From the NCBI GenBank assembly GCA_023433205.1, contig JAEZDS010000176.1, forward strand, positions 1-12,357: a DNA stretch of 12,357 nt, given 5' to 3'. Source of the DNA: Bacteroidota bacterium (GTDB taxonomy: Bacteria > Bacteroidota > Bacteroidia > B-17B0 > Aurantibacillaceae). Both the position numbers and the translations under genes were made by a program. Positions within the stretch are counted from its first letter, which is position 1, and every line of letters begins with the position of its first letter. Of the stretch, positions 1 through 7,087 are shown piece by piece. The notes beneath the pieces are model-generated. The model ran no database searches. It saw only the letters and a program-made list of their open reading frames with translations, and was not told the DNA's origin.

Positions 1-610
1 GGATATCGGCGTGGTTCAGAAATCCATTAATAATGACTGGATCACCCCCGAGCCTCTGGAAAATGATCCGTCCATTCCGGGTTATGCAGGTTCTCTGGGA
101 ACAAACCCGGATTTTAACAAAATGACATTTGATATTGGTTTTGGCGCTTTTTACCAGATCCCCGGTAAATTCTATGCTGGCATCTCAAGCACTCACCTTC
201 CGGCACAACAATTGAAAGAGGGTGATCTGGGCTTTAAATTAAGCAGACATTATTATTTAATGTCTGGATATACTTTTCAGCTGAACAAATGGAGCAAACT
301 TACTCCAAACGTTCTTTATAAGTTTGACAACGCAGCTTCGGCTTTAGATCTGAACCTGACCTACCTGTGGAGTGATATGATATGGGTGGGCGGTACTTAT
401 CGGCCAAGCGATGCAGCGGCTGTTATGGCCGGTTTCCAGGGGCGTGCCGGTTACGGTAATGCTATCGGGTACAGAGTTGGTATTTCGTATGACATGCCTG
501 GTACACTGGGGCGTTACTCTAATGGCTCTTACGAGTTGGTGCTGGGCGTATGTTATACTCCAAAGGTTAAGAAGCCCACTACCTACGGAAATGACAGATT
601 TCTTGATTAA
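1..610 (+). CDS. PorP/SprF-family type IX secretion system outer-membrane protein (5' end missing)
   Basis: Partial gene. The reading frame is open at the left edge (first full codon at position 2), so the GTG at 11 is an internal Val and not the start. About 203 codons are visible, against roughly 300 or more for full PorP/SprF proteins. The family forms an outer-membrane beta-barrel used by the T9SS; some members dock SprB-like adhesins or secreted effectors. Seen here: alternating hydrophobic strands with many Gly and Tyr, the family-like segment FYAGISSTHL (about positions 170-200), a late segment SYELVLGVCY, and a C-terminus ending in DRFLD, like the R-x-R-F-L ends common in this family. 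It lies directly upstream of gldK, the same order as porP-porK in Porphyromonas gingivalis. Family assignment is fairly firm. Whether it is the dedicated PorP or one of several SprF-like paralogues cannot be told from a fragment. Confidence 0.87.
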   Translation, partial: DIGVVQKSINNDWITPEPLENDPSIPGYAGSLGTNPDFNKMTFDIGFGAFYQIPGKFYAGISSTHLPAQQLKEGDLGFKLSRHYYLMSGYTFQLNKWSKLTPNVLYKFDNAASALDLNLTYLWSDMIWVGGTYRPSDAAAVMAGFQGRAGYGNAIGYRVGISYDMPGTLGRYSNGSYELVLGVCYTPKVKKPTTYGNDRFLD

Positions 611-685
611 AGAACATTAAAATCCGTAACCTATTGTTGAAAACTGCGTTTAAACCACTTACAGCCAACAGTTATTGTTAATAAG

Positions 686-718
686 TTGAAAAAAAAGTGG
701 CTTGGTAACTATAATTTG
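686..718 (+). promoter_or_regulatory. Possible Bacteroidetes-type promoter for the gldKLMN operon
   Basis: A TTG at 686-688 could be the -33 element. A near-match to the -7 consensus TAnnTTTG is seen at 710-718 (TATAATTTG, with one extra base between TA and TTTG). Transcription would begin near 724, giving a leader of about 24 nt to the gldK ATG at 748. That is close to the spacing at the better promoters in this window. The purine stretch GGAGGG at 721-726 is about 20 nt from the ATG, too far to act as a normal Shine-Dalgarno. The imperfect spacing keeps confidence low. Confidence 0.35.
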
Positions 719-747
719 TAGGAGGGTTATAAACAAAAATAAGTGAT

Positions 748-2286
748 ATGAAAAAAATCCTGATTCTGGCTTCATTCGTAGCTGTTGTTGCAGGCTGCAA
801 CAAGCGCACCGGCGAACTCGTTGGTGTTGTTGGCCGCGAAAAATGGTACCAGCCAGATCCCTTTGGTACCCTGTTCATCCCCATGGGTTCATACCACATG
901 GGTCCCGATGACGAGGAAGCTCCGATGGCACATACCACCAAATCAAAAATGGTATCGGTGCAGGCCTTTTATATCGACGATTCTGAGATTTCAAACAATG
1001 AATACCGCCAGTTTGTTTACTGGGTACGTGACTCTATAGCCAGAAGGTTGCTTATTGCAGGTGGAATGGAAGATGAGTACGGCATCTCTCAGGAAGAATT
1101 TCTTGAAATGTGGCCTGTTTATACCGGCGACGTAAATCTTCAGGAGCCTTATGTGAACTGGAATACGGCCATTGACTGGGATACCGGTGATGAAGACATG
1201 CGCGGCATTCTTCAGCCAATGTATCTTCCTGAAGGCGAACGTTTTTTTAACCGCAAGGAAATAGACACCCGTAAGCTGAATTACGAATACTACAGGATTG
1301 ATATCCGTATGGCAGCTTCAAAACCTAACCGTTTTATCCCTAACAAGTCACCCGACATTCAGGATGCCGCTCATGAGTATCGTAAAAAGGATTATATCAA
1401 TGGTGTTACCCTTAACGACGGACAGAATGGTTCCGCAGGTTCACTGTCAACGCCGGTTACTGATCCTTCCAAAGACAGCAAAACGCTTGGTACATATAAT
1501 GTAAAGGATCAGATGTCGGTAGGGCAGGGTAATTATGTACCCCGTGAGCGCAAGGGCGTTGACCGTTCTGTATTTGTGGTTAAGGATATTATAAATGTTT
1601 ATCCTGATACACTTGCCTGGGTTCACGACTTTACCTATTCATTTAATGAGCCGCTAACGAACATGTATTTCTGGCACCCATCCTATGATGATTATCCTGT
1701 GGTGGGCGTTACCTGGAAGCAGGCCCGTGCGTTCAGCATCTGGCGCACACAATTGCTGAATAATTTCCTCATCGGCACGGGGCAGTCGATTGTCAACGAC
1801 TTCCGTCTTCCTACCGAAAGTGAATGGGAATATGCGGCACGCGGCGGTCTGGAAAAATCACCCTATCCCTGGGGTGGTCCATACATCCGTAACTCAAAAG
1901 GTTGTTTCTTAGGAAACTTCAAACCAATGCGCGGCTCTTACATCGACGATGGCGGCTTCCACTCATTGTATGTTTACTCGTACAATCCTAACGATTACGG
2001 TCTGTATTGTATGGCCGGGAACGTTTCTGAATGGACAAGCAACGCTTACGATGAGTCGGCATATGATTTTCAACACGACCTGAATCCTGATTATGTTTAC
2101 GAAGCGCAGGATAAGGATGCGAACGTTCTTAAGAGAAAGGTTATCCGCGGCGGCAGCTGGAAGGATGTGGGTTATTTCCTGCAAACCAGTGCCCGCGCTT
2201 ATGAATACCAGGATACTGCGAAGTGTTACCTTGGATTCAGAAATGTGATGACTTATCTTGGTCGTTCCAAGTACGACAACTTCTGA
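748..2286 (+). CDS. gldK: GldK/PorK, T9SS periplasmic ring lipoprotein
   Basis: 512 aa, slightly longer than characterised GldK/PorK proteins (about 465-490). GldK/PorK joins GldN/PorN in a large periplasmic ring attached to the outer membrane. Residues 1-16 are a lipoprotein signal with lipobox VAGC, so Cys17 should be lipidated, which supports the ATG at 748. The fold is that of formylglycine-generating enzyme (FGE)/sulfatase-modifying factors: IPMGSYHMG (44-52), FYIDDSEISNNEYRQF (74-89), VVGVTWKQA (from about 317), RLPTESEWEYAARGG (353-367), AGNVSEW (423-429), IRGGSW (466-471) and LGFRN (495-499). A long segment of roughly 220 residues separates the N-terminal FGE motifs from the rest, as is usual in GldK. 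The paired cysteines of catalytic FGEs (CYRYRC region) are not found near 475-485, so it should be a structural pseudoenzyme. First gene of the gldKLMN operon. Confidence 0.95.
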   Translation: MKKILILASFVAVVAGCNKRTGELVGVVGREKWYQPDPFGTLFIPMGSYHMGPDDEEAPMAHTTKSKMVSVQAFYIDDSEISNNEYRQFVYWVRDSIARRLLIAGGMEDEYGISQEEFLEMWPVYTGDVNLQEPYVNWNTAIDWDTGDEDMRGILQPMYLPEGERFFNRKEIDTRKLNYEYYRIDIRMAASKPNRFIPNKSPDIQDAAHEYRKKDYINGVTLNDGQNGSAGSLSTPVTDPSKDSKTLGTYNVKDQMSVGQGNYVPRERKGVDRSVFVVKDIINVYPDTLAWVHDFTYSFNEPLTNMYFWHPSYDDYPVVGVTWKQARAFSIWRTQLLNNFLIGTGQSIVNDFRLPTESEWEYAARGGLEKSPYPWGGPYIRNSKGCFLGNFKPMRGSYIDDGGFHSLYVYSYNPNDYGLYCMAGNVSEWTSNAYDESAYDFQHDLNPDYVYEAQDKDANVLKRKVIRGGSWKDVGYFLQTSARAYEYQDTAKCYLGFRNVMTYLGRSKYDNF

Positions 2287-2310
2287 TAAATTAACCAACA
2301 CAACCAATAA

Positions 2311-2338
2311 ACTAACAAACAAGTACTACTAACAAACA
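2311..2338 (+). repeat. 11-bp direct repeat in the gldL leader
   Basis: ACTAACAAACA occurs exactly at 2311-2321 and again at 2328-2338 (period 17) in the 64-nt gap between gldK and gldL. The whole gap is A/C-rich with only two or three G, so the RNA should be almost unstructured, and no Shine-Dalgarno is visible before the gldL ATG. Function unknown. Confidence 0.6.
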
Positions 2339-2350
2339 GATCAATTTATT

Positions 2351-3154
2351 ATGAGCAGATTACCAAAAGTTAAAGGCTATAAAAAAACGTTGCATATGAT
2401 TACCTGCTTTGGCGCGGCGATGGTAATTCTTGGGGCCTTGTTTAAGATCATGCACTACCCTGGTGCTGAGATCATGTTACCTGTTGGCCTTATTGTAGAG
2501 GCTTTTATCTTTATTGCTTTTGGTTTCGATATTCCGCACGAGGACGTAGACTGGACCCTGGCTTATCCTGAACTGGCCGGTATGGGTCACGAAGAGACAC
2601 TTCCTACCGAAGACGATGACACCAATCTTCCAATAACAGCGCAGCTTGATAACCTGCTCGCTGATGCAAAAATCGGTCCTGAGCTGATTGAGAGTCTTGG
2701 TTCAGGCATGAGAAATCTATCTGATGCAACAGAAAAGATCGCTGATATCACTAACGCGGCATCAGCCACCAATGAGTATGTTGATAATGTACGTGCTGCC
2801 TCGCAGAATGTATCTCACCTTGCTGATACCTATAAAGAAGCCGCGGATGTAATGACCAATCTGGCGGAATCAAACGCTGCAGGAACTTCAATCGGAGAGT
2901 CGCTGAACAGTGTTTCAAAGAACCTTGCTGATCTTAATGCTACCTACGAACTGCAACTGCAGGGCAGCCGCCAGCAGGTTGAAGCCACCAACAGATTTTA
3001 TGAGGGATTGTCAGAACTGATGAAGAACCTTAACGATTCTGTAGATGACACCAAACGTTACCGTGAGGAAATGGCGACACTTTCAAACAATCTGAGCTCA
3101 CTCAACACCGTTTACGGGAACATGCTGAGCGCAATGAATGTAAGGCCACAATAA
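2351..3154 (+). CDS. gldL: GldL/PorL, inner-membrane component of the T9SS/gliding motor
   Basis: 267 aa. GldL pairs with GldM (pentamer around a GldM dimer in published structures) to convert proton-motive force into rotation that powers type IX secretion and gliding. Two transmembrane helices are visible at about residues 15-34 and 39-59, followed by the family segment DWTLAYPEL (67-75) and a long cytoplasmic part (about 85-267) rich in Asn, Ala, Glu and Leu that looks helical or coiled-coil. Charged residues inside the membrane region match those thought to carry protons: Lys32 and His35 (FKIMH), and Glu50 in helix 2 (VEAFIF), which should correspond to Glu49 of Flavobacterium johnsoniae GldL. 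The ATG at 2351 gives the expected short N-terminus. It lies 64 nt after gldK and 65 nt before gldM, with no terminator on either side. Confidence 0.95.
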   Translation: MSRLPKVKGYKKTLHMITCFGAAMVILGALFKIMHYPGAEIMLPVGLIVEAFIFIAFGFDIPHEDVDWTLAYPELAGMGHEETLPTEDDDTNLPITAQLDNLLADAKIGPELIESLGSGMRNLSDATEKIADITNAASATNEYVDNVRAASQNVSHLADTYKEAADVMTNLAESNAAGTSIGESLNSVSKNLADLNATYELQLQGSRQQVEATNRFYEGLSELMKNLNDSVDDTKRYREEMATLSNNLSSLNTVYGNMLSAMNVRPQ

Positions 3155-3219
3155 GCTGTAACATAGTCGGAGTTTAAGAGTTATTAATTATTCAAGAGAG
3201 AAAAACGGAGAAATAAGAA

Positions 3220-4899
3220 ATGGCAGGCGGAAAAGAAACCCCCAGGCAGAAAATGATTGGCTTAATGTACTTGGTACTAACTGCCATGCTGGCCCTGAAC
3301 GTTTCAAAACAGATTTTACAGGGATACTTATCGGTTAATGAAAGTCTCGATAAGTCCAAACGAAACATTATGGAGAACAACGCCCGGATCACCGGAGCGT
3401 TTGAAGCAACAATAAATGGAAACAAGGCGGCGCAGCCGTATTATGAGCAGGCGCTGATCGCGCAGAAAGACATCCGCGAGATGTATCACTACCTCGATGC
3501 TGTAAAAGGTAATCTTATTCGTTACGTGCTTAAAATGCCTGAAGACGTTAAGGTAAAAGGAGATACTGTGAACCTCCGCTACAAGCCGGTAATGGATAAG
3601 ATCGATGATTACGATATGCCCACTACGCTTTTGCTGGGGTCTAACATACATGACCTGAAAAAGGGTGACCTTACAGCCAGAGATCTCAGAGAGAAACTTA
3701 CTGCCTTGCACGACAAGCTTCAGGCACAGCTCGACAAGATGCAGAAGGGTGAGAACACCCACCTGTTGCAGGAGGACTACGACAACCTTAAAAAGAAGAT
3801 CGCTATCATTAAGCCAACTGATAGCGGGCGTGAGGAAGATGGTATAAAATTTACCTGGCCAATGGATAACTTCTATCACCTCCCTATGGCGGCAGTGTTT
3901 GTGAATCTTCAGAAGATGCAGGTTGACCTTGCCAATACTGAGGCAGAGTTACTGCAGGTGTTCAGCAGCGCCAGTGGTAAACTGGCCATTAAATTCGATC
4001 GTTTGGTTGCCAGAGTTGTTGCGCCATCAAGTTATGTGGCCGCAGGCGACAAATACACTGCAGATATTTTTCTTGCAGCTTCAAGTTCCAAACTGGGAGC
4101 TGGCGATATGGATATTCTGGTAGGTGTTGATTCGGCTGAGGCTGCGAAAGGTAAAACCGGGACCGTTGTTCCTCTTATTGGTGGAATGGGTAAATATGAA
4201 GTCCCTACCAGCGCACCAGGCGACCAGGAATACAAAGGTGTTATCAAGTTTAAGAAACCTGATGGCTCTTATGAGTATTATCCTTTTAGTGGTGAATACA
4301 AAGTTGCCAGAGCCGCGGCTTCAGTGTCGGCAGAGCAGATGAATGTATTCTATCGTGGTGTTGTAAATCCGGTGGCAGCAAGTGCAGCTGGTGTTTCGCC
4401 CCAGGATATTATCGTTAATGCTACCGGTGCCGGTGTGAAAGTAAAACCCCGCAGTGAAGCCGGAAAATACGAATTTACCTTCAGTGGTATCGGCGAGTGT
4501 ATGGTAACGGTGTCGCAGCGTACCAAAGATGGAGTAAAATCTGTTGGAAGTCCGTTCAAGTTCAGGGTAAAACCATTGCCAAAACCTGAGGCTCGTATAG
4601 GCGGAAAGTTTGCACCCGACGAAATGAAGAAAGCCGAACTGGCCACAGTGGGCGCTATTGGCGCGGGCGCGAGTGGTTTTGACTTCCAGGCTAACTACAT
4701 TACGCAATCGTATGAGATATTAGGACGCGCAAAGGGCAAAACCCTCACTGCTGAAGGTAAGGGTGCCAATCTTAACGCTGAAGCGCTCAACATCATCAGG
4801 AACGCCGATATCGGAAGTAAAATTTATATCGACATTAAAGTAAAAGGCCCTGATGGATTACCTTATAGCTCAAGTTGTGCTATTAAAGTGTCACGTTAA
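3220..4899 (+). CDS. gldM: GldM/PorM, motor shaft of the T9SS
   Basis: 559 aa, somewhat longer than the roughly 515-aa F. johnsoniae and P. gingivalis proteins. GldM is a homodimer with one N-terminal membrane helix inside the GldL ring and a long periplasmic stalk that reaches the GldK/GldN ring and transmits torque. The start is diagnostic: MAGGKETPRQKMIGLMYLVL, followed by the rest of a single helix to about residue 30 and LSVNESLDKS. The helical first periplasmic domain runs to roughly residue 250; the rest is beta-rich, with Gly/Val/Lys-rich Ig-like segments, matching the known D1-D4 plan. The C-terminal domain (GldM_C) includes FKFRVKPLPKPEARIGGKF (about 447-465). The ATG at 3220 has a purine-rich stretch upstream (GGAG near 3207) that could serve as a weak ribosome site. 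The next gene, gldN, starts 17 nt after the stop. Confidence 0.95.
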   Translation: MAGGKETPRQKMIGLMYLVLTAMLALNVSKQILQGYLSVNESLDKSKRNIMENNARITGAFEATINGNKAAQPYYEQALIAQKDIREMYHYLDAVKGNLIRYVLKMPEDVKVKGDTVNLRYKPVMDKIDDYDMPTTLLLGSNIHDLKKGDLTARDLREKLTALHDKLQAQLDKMQKGENTHLLQEDYDNLKKKIAIIKPTDSGREEDGIKFTWPMDNFYHLPMAAVFVNLQKMQVDLANTEAELLQVFSSASGKLAIKFDRLVARVVAPSSYVAAGDKYTADIFLAASSSKLGAGDMDILVGVDSAEAAKGKTGTVVPLIGGMGKYEVPTSAPGDQEYKGVIKFKKPDGSYEYYPFSGEYKVARAAASVSAEQMNVFYRGVVNPVAASAAGVSPQDIIVNATGAGVKVKPRSEAGKYEFTFSGIGECMVTVSQRTKDGVKSVGSPFKFRVKPLPKPEARIGGKFAPDEMKKAELATVGAIGAGASGFDFQANYITQSYEILGRAKGKTLTAEGKGANLNAEALNIIRNADIGSKIYIDIKVKGPDGLPYSSSCAIKVSR

Positions 4900-4916
4900 T
4901 TAGTAAATAACTTATC

Positions 4917-5771
4917 ATGAAAAAGCCCGCATTATTACTGATTGCCCTGCTTGCCCTGCTGATCCCGGTTAGTGCGCAGCAGAGCATTTTTCAGCCTGGT
5001 GATTATAAAGATGGTGTATACGACAAGGAGAATGCCATTAACAGGCGTTATATTCCTTACACCCATCTGCGTCAGGGTGACGTTACCTGGGAAAAAAGGG
5101 TATGGCGTACTGTTGATATGCGCGAAAAGGTAAATCAGCCTTTGTATTACCCTAAAGATCCAAATGTAAGCCGTATCTCCCTGATGCAGCTTATGACCAA
5201 GTATATCCTCAGCGGGCAGATCATAGCTTTTAAGGACGAGGAGTTTTTAGTTCCTTTTGAAAAAAGTGAGATCCGCGACAAATTAGTGCTTCGTGGCGAC
5301 AGTACTGAACAGGAACAGTTTGATGAGAACGGAAATGTGTATTATATCAAGGTTCCGGGTTATGTTGATTCTACCTGGGTGTACGCGAACTTCTGTCAGC
5401 TGGAGTTGAAAGAGGATTGGTTTTTTGATAAACAAAAATCAGTGCTCGAAGTGCGCATTGTAGGACTCGGCTTCAATGTAATGCGTCCTGGCAAAGAAGA
5501 GGCCGGTTGCCTGTCGTTCTTCTATGTGTATTTCCCTGCCTGCCGTCCTTTTTTCGCGCAGCATGAAGTATTTAACACCCGTAACGACAGTGAGCGACGA
5601 ACATTTGAAGACATATTCTGGAAACGACAGTTTACGACAACGGTTGTAAAGGAATCAAATGTGTACGACAGGTCGATTAATTCCTATGCTAAAGGTATAG
5701 ATGCCCTGCTCGAGTCTGATCGCGTGAAGCAGGATATTTTCCGCTTTGAGCACGACCTCTGGCATTTCTGA
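4917..5771 (+). CDS. gldN: GldN/PorN, T9SS periplasmic ring protein
   Basis: 284 aa. GldN/PorN is the soluble partner of the GldK/PorK lipoprotein in the periplasmic ring and contacts the GldM shaft. Residues 1-20 form a Sec signal peptide (MKKP, a Leu/Ala/Ile core, VSA), with likely cleavage before Gln21; the absence of a lipobox separates it from GldK. The family signature is at 44-67 (RYIPYTHLRQGDVTWEKRVW, then RTVD), followed by MREKVNQPLYYP. Further family-like segments are IRDKLVLRGDS near 120, ELKEDWFFDKQKSVLEVRIVG near 162 and the Tyr/Phe/Cys-rich stretch near 200. The ATG at 4917 is 17 nt after the gldM stop with no good Shine-Dalgarno, suggesting translation coupled to gldM. It is the last gene of the operon; an intrinsic terminator begins 23 nt after its stop. 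Confidence 0.94.
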   Translation: MKKPALLLIALLALLIPVSAQQSIFQPGDYKDGVYDKENAINRRYIPYTHLRQGDVTWEKRVWRTVDMREKVNQPLYYPKDPNVSRISLMQLMTKYILSGQIIAFKDEEFLVPFEKSEIRDKLVLRGDSTEQEQFDENGNVYYIKVPGYVDSTWVYANFCQLELKEDWFFDKQKSVLEVRIVGLGFNVMRPGKEEAGCLSFFYVYFPACRPFFAQHEVFNTRNDSERRTFEDIFWKRQFTTTVVKESNVYDRSINSYAKGIDALLESDRVKQDIFRFEHDLWHF

Positions 5772-5793
5772 TCAGGTAATAAGATTTTTAAGG

Positions 5794-5820
5794 CCCTCTG
5801 GATATCCAGGGGGTTTTTTT
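5794..5820 (+). terminator. Intrinsic terminator closing the gldKLMN operon
   Basis: Arms CCCTCTGG (5794-5801) and CCAGGGGG (5806-5813) pair over 8 bp with one T-G wobble, around the 4-nt loop ATAT. Seven T residues follow at 5814-5820. It separates the T9SS operon from the next gene. Confidence 0.9.
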
Positions 5821-5869
5821 ATTTCAGGGTTAAAATATGTAAATTAAAAGATGCCCCTGTAATTGTTGG

Positions 5870-5877
5870 TATATTTG
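5870..5877 (+). promoter_or_regulatory. Exact Bacteroidetes -7 promoter element for the thioredoxin-like gene
   Basis: TATATTTG matches TAnnTTTG exactly. No clear -33 TTG lies at the usual distance. A transcript would start near 5883, about 19 nt before the ATG at 5902. This supports 5902 as the true start, because the in-frame TTG at 5863 would lie upstream of the transcript. Confidence 0.6.
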
Positions 5878-5901
5878 TTGTTAGAGCTTAGAGTAATTGA
5901 C

Positions 5902-7047
5902 ATGACCAGAAGCACCTATCTATTATTTTTTCTGCTTGCAGCTGCAGGCGTTTTTTCGCAGGGGAAGTCCCGGGAACAGACATTTACCACTAAACTTTCC
6001 GGCCTGGCCCCTGGTTATGATGGCAAAAAGATTTATCTGCACCATAAGTGGGATGAACAGCTCTATAGCGACTCCGTAACGGTGCAGGGGGCGAAGTTTG
6101 CATTTACGGTAAAAAGTGTTGATCCTAATATGTACTGGATCACCCTTGGACCAGATCCCAATATGCAGCCAAACCTTCCTTTTTTTGTTGATAAGGCCCC
6201 GGTTACCGTGCAGATGAAACCAGATTCTCTGCCTTATTCAGTAGTTTCTGGCGGGCAGACTCAGAAGGATTACCAGGATTACAGAATGATGATCAATGGA
6301 TTTGTTCAGATCCAGCAGAAAATGCAGAATGATTTTAATGAAGCTGCACAGAAGGGAGACATGAACACCCAGGAGGCGATCAAGGCTGAATACAATAATC
6401 TTAACGCACAGTTTCTGGGTGGATTGAAGAATTTTATAAAACAGCACCCCCGTTCGGCGGTAAGCGCCTATGTGATATACAACGACCTCAATAACCCCGC
6501 CATTCCTGTTACAGAGGTTGAAGAGGCGCTGGGTTACCTTGATAAAAGTATTGAAAACACCAAGTTTGTAAAGCTGGCCACCCAAAGGGTGAACTCTTTG
6601 CGTGGCTCTACCGTTGGATATACTGCGAATGATTTTGTACAGAATACTCCTGACGGTAAAAAAGTGAAACTAAGCGACTTCAGAGGTCAGTATGTGCTGC
6701 TGGATTTCTGGGCAAGCTGGTGCAGACCATGCAGAATAGAGAATCCGAACGTAGTGGCAGCGTACAGCCGCTTTAAAGACAAGGGTTTTACTGTGCTGGG
6801 TGTGTCGCTCGACTCCAAAAAAGAGGCCTGGGTGGCAGCTATACAGCAAGATCAGTTAAGCTGGACCAATGTGAGCGATCTTCAGGGCTGGGCCAATGAG
6901 GTTGGCAAACTGTATGGTGTTACCGGCATTCCGCAGAACTTCCTTATCGACAGAGAAGGTAAGATCATAGCCAAAGACCTCAGAGGGGCTGCACTTGATC
7001 AGAAACTGGCAGAAGTGCTTGAAAACGGAAACAAAACCGTGAGGTAA
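5902..7047 (+). CDS. TlpA-like thioredoxin-fold protein with N-terminal DUF4369 domain
   Basis: 381 aa from the ATG at 5902. An upstream in-frame TTG at 5863 would add 13 residues, but it breaks the signal peptide and precedes the predicted transcript start. Residues 1-19 are an export signal (MTRSTYLLFFLLAAAGVFS), with cleavage probably before Gln20. Residues about 23-130 resemble DUF4369, a beta-rich domain common at the N-terminus of Bacteroidota TlpA-like proteins, including the typical SGGQTQKDYQDY segment. A helical linker follows. The thioredoxin domain (about 238-378) has the active site WCRPC with Cys274 and Cys277, and the cis-proline motif TGIPQ with Pro344. It probably acts as a periplasmic thiol-disulfide oxidoreductase, reducing or isomerising cysteines. 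The natural substrate is unknown. It has its own promoter after the gldN terminator; the next gene is 40 nt downstream with no strong terminator between. Confidence 0.9.
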   Translation: MTRSTYLLFFLLAAAGVFSQGKSREQTFTTKLSGLAPGYDGKKIYLHHKWDEQLYSDSVTVQGAKFAFTVKSVDPNMYWITLGPDPNMQPNLPFFVDKAPVTVQMKPDSLPYSVVSGGQTQKDYQDYRMMINGFVQIQQKMQNDFNEAAQKGDMNTQEAIKAEYNNLNAQFLGGLKNFIKQHPRSAVSAYVIYNDLNNPAIPVTEVEEALGYLDKSIENTKFVKLATQRVNSLRGSTVGYTANDFVQNTPDGKKVKLSDFRGQYVLLDFWASWCRPCRIENPNVVAAYSRFKDKGFTVLGVSLDSKKEAWVAAIQQDQLSWTNVSDLQGWANEVGKLYGVTGIPQNFLIDREGKIIAKDLRGAALDQKLAEVLENGNKTVR

Positions 7048-7061
7048 TTTCAGGGAAAAAC

Positions 7062-7069
7062 TAAATTTG
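7062..7069 (+). promoter_or_regulatory. Exact Bacteroidetes -7 promoter element before the parvulin gene
   Basis: TAAATTTG fits TAnnTTTG exactly. A transcript would start near 7075, leaving only about 13 nt before the ATG at 7088. No convincing -33 TTG is seen. The element overlaps a weak A/T-only hairpin (AAATTT, GCGT, AAATTT at 7064-7079) followed by more T, so this spot may also be a weak terminator for the thioredoxin gene, or the match may be chance in AT-rich DNA. Confidence 0.4.
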
Positions 7070-7087
7070 CGTAAATTTTTTTAAGGT

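Noticed and set aside
655..700. Inverted repeat CCACTT ... AAGTGG between the porP-like gene and gldK
   Set aside because: Only 6 bp with a 34-nt spacer and no T-run after it. It could occur by chance, so it is not called a terminator or operator.
1963..2322. A 119-codon minus-strand open frame over the gldK 3' end
   Set aside because: Its translation is hydrophobic and repetitive in the way of a reverse-complement shadow. GldK coding here is certain.
3328..3879. A 183-codon minus-strand open frame inside gldM
   Set aside because: Antisense to a certain gene, with no recognisable protein features and no start signals.
4321..4707. Two overlapping minus-strand open frames inside gldM
   Set aside because: Both are antisense to conserved GldM_C coding and show no family resemblance.
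5863..5901. An upstream TTG start extending the thioredoxin-like protein by 13 residues
   Set aside because: It lies upstream of the exact -7 element at 5870-5877, so it would not be transcribed from it. The ATG at 5902 gives a clean signal peptide.
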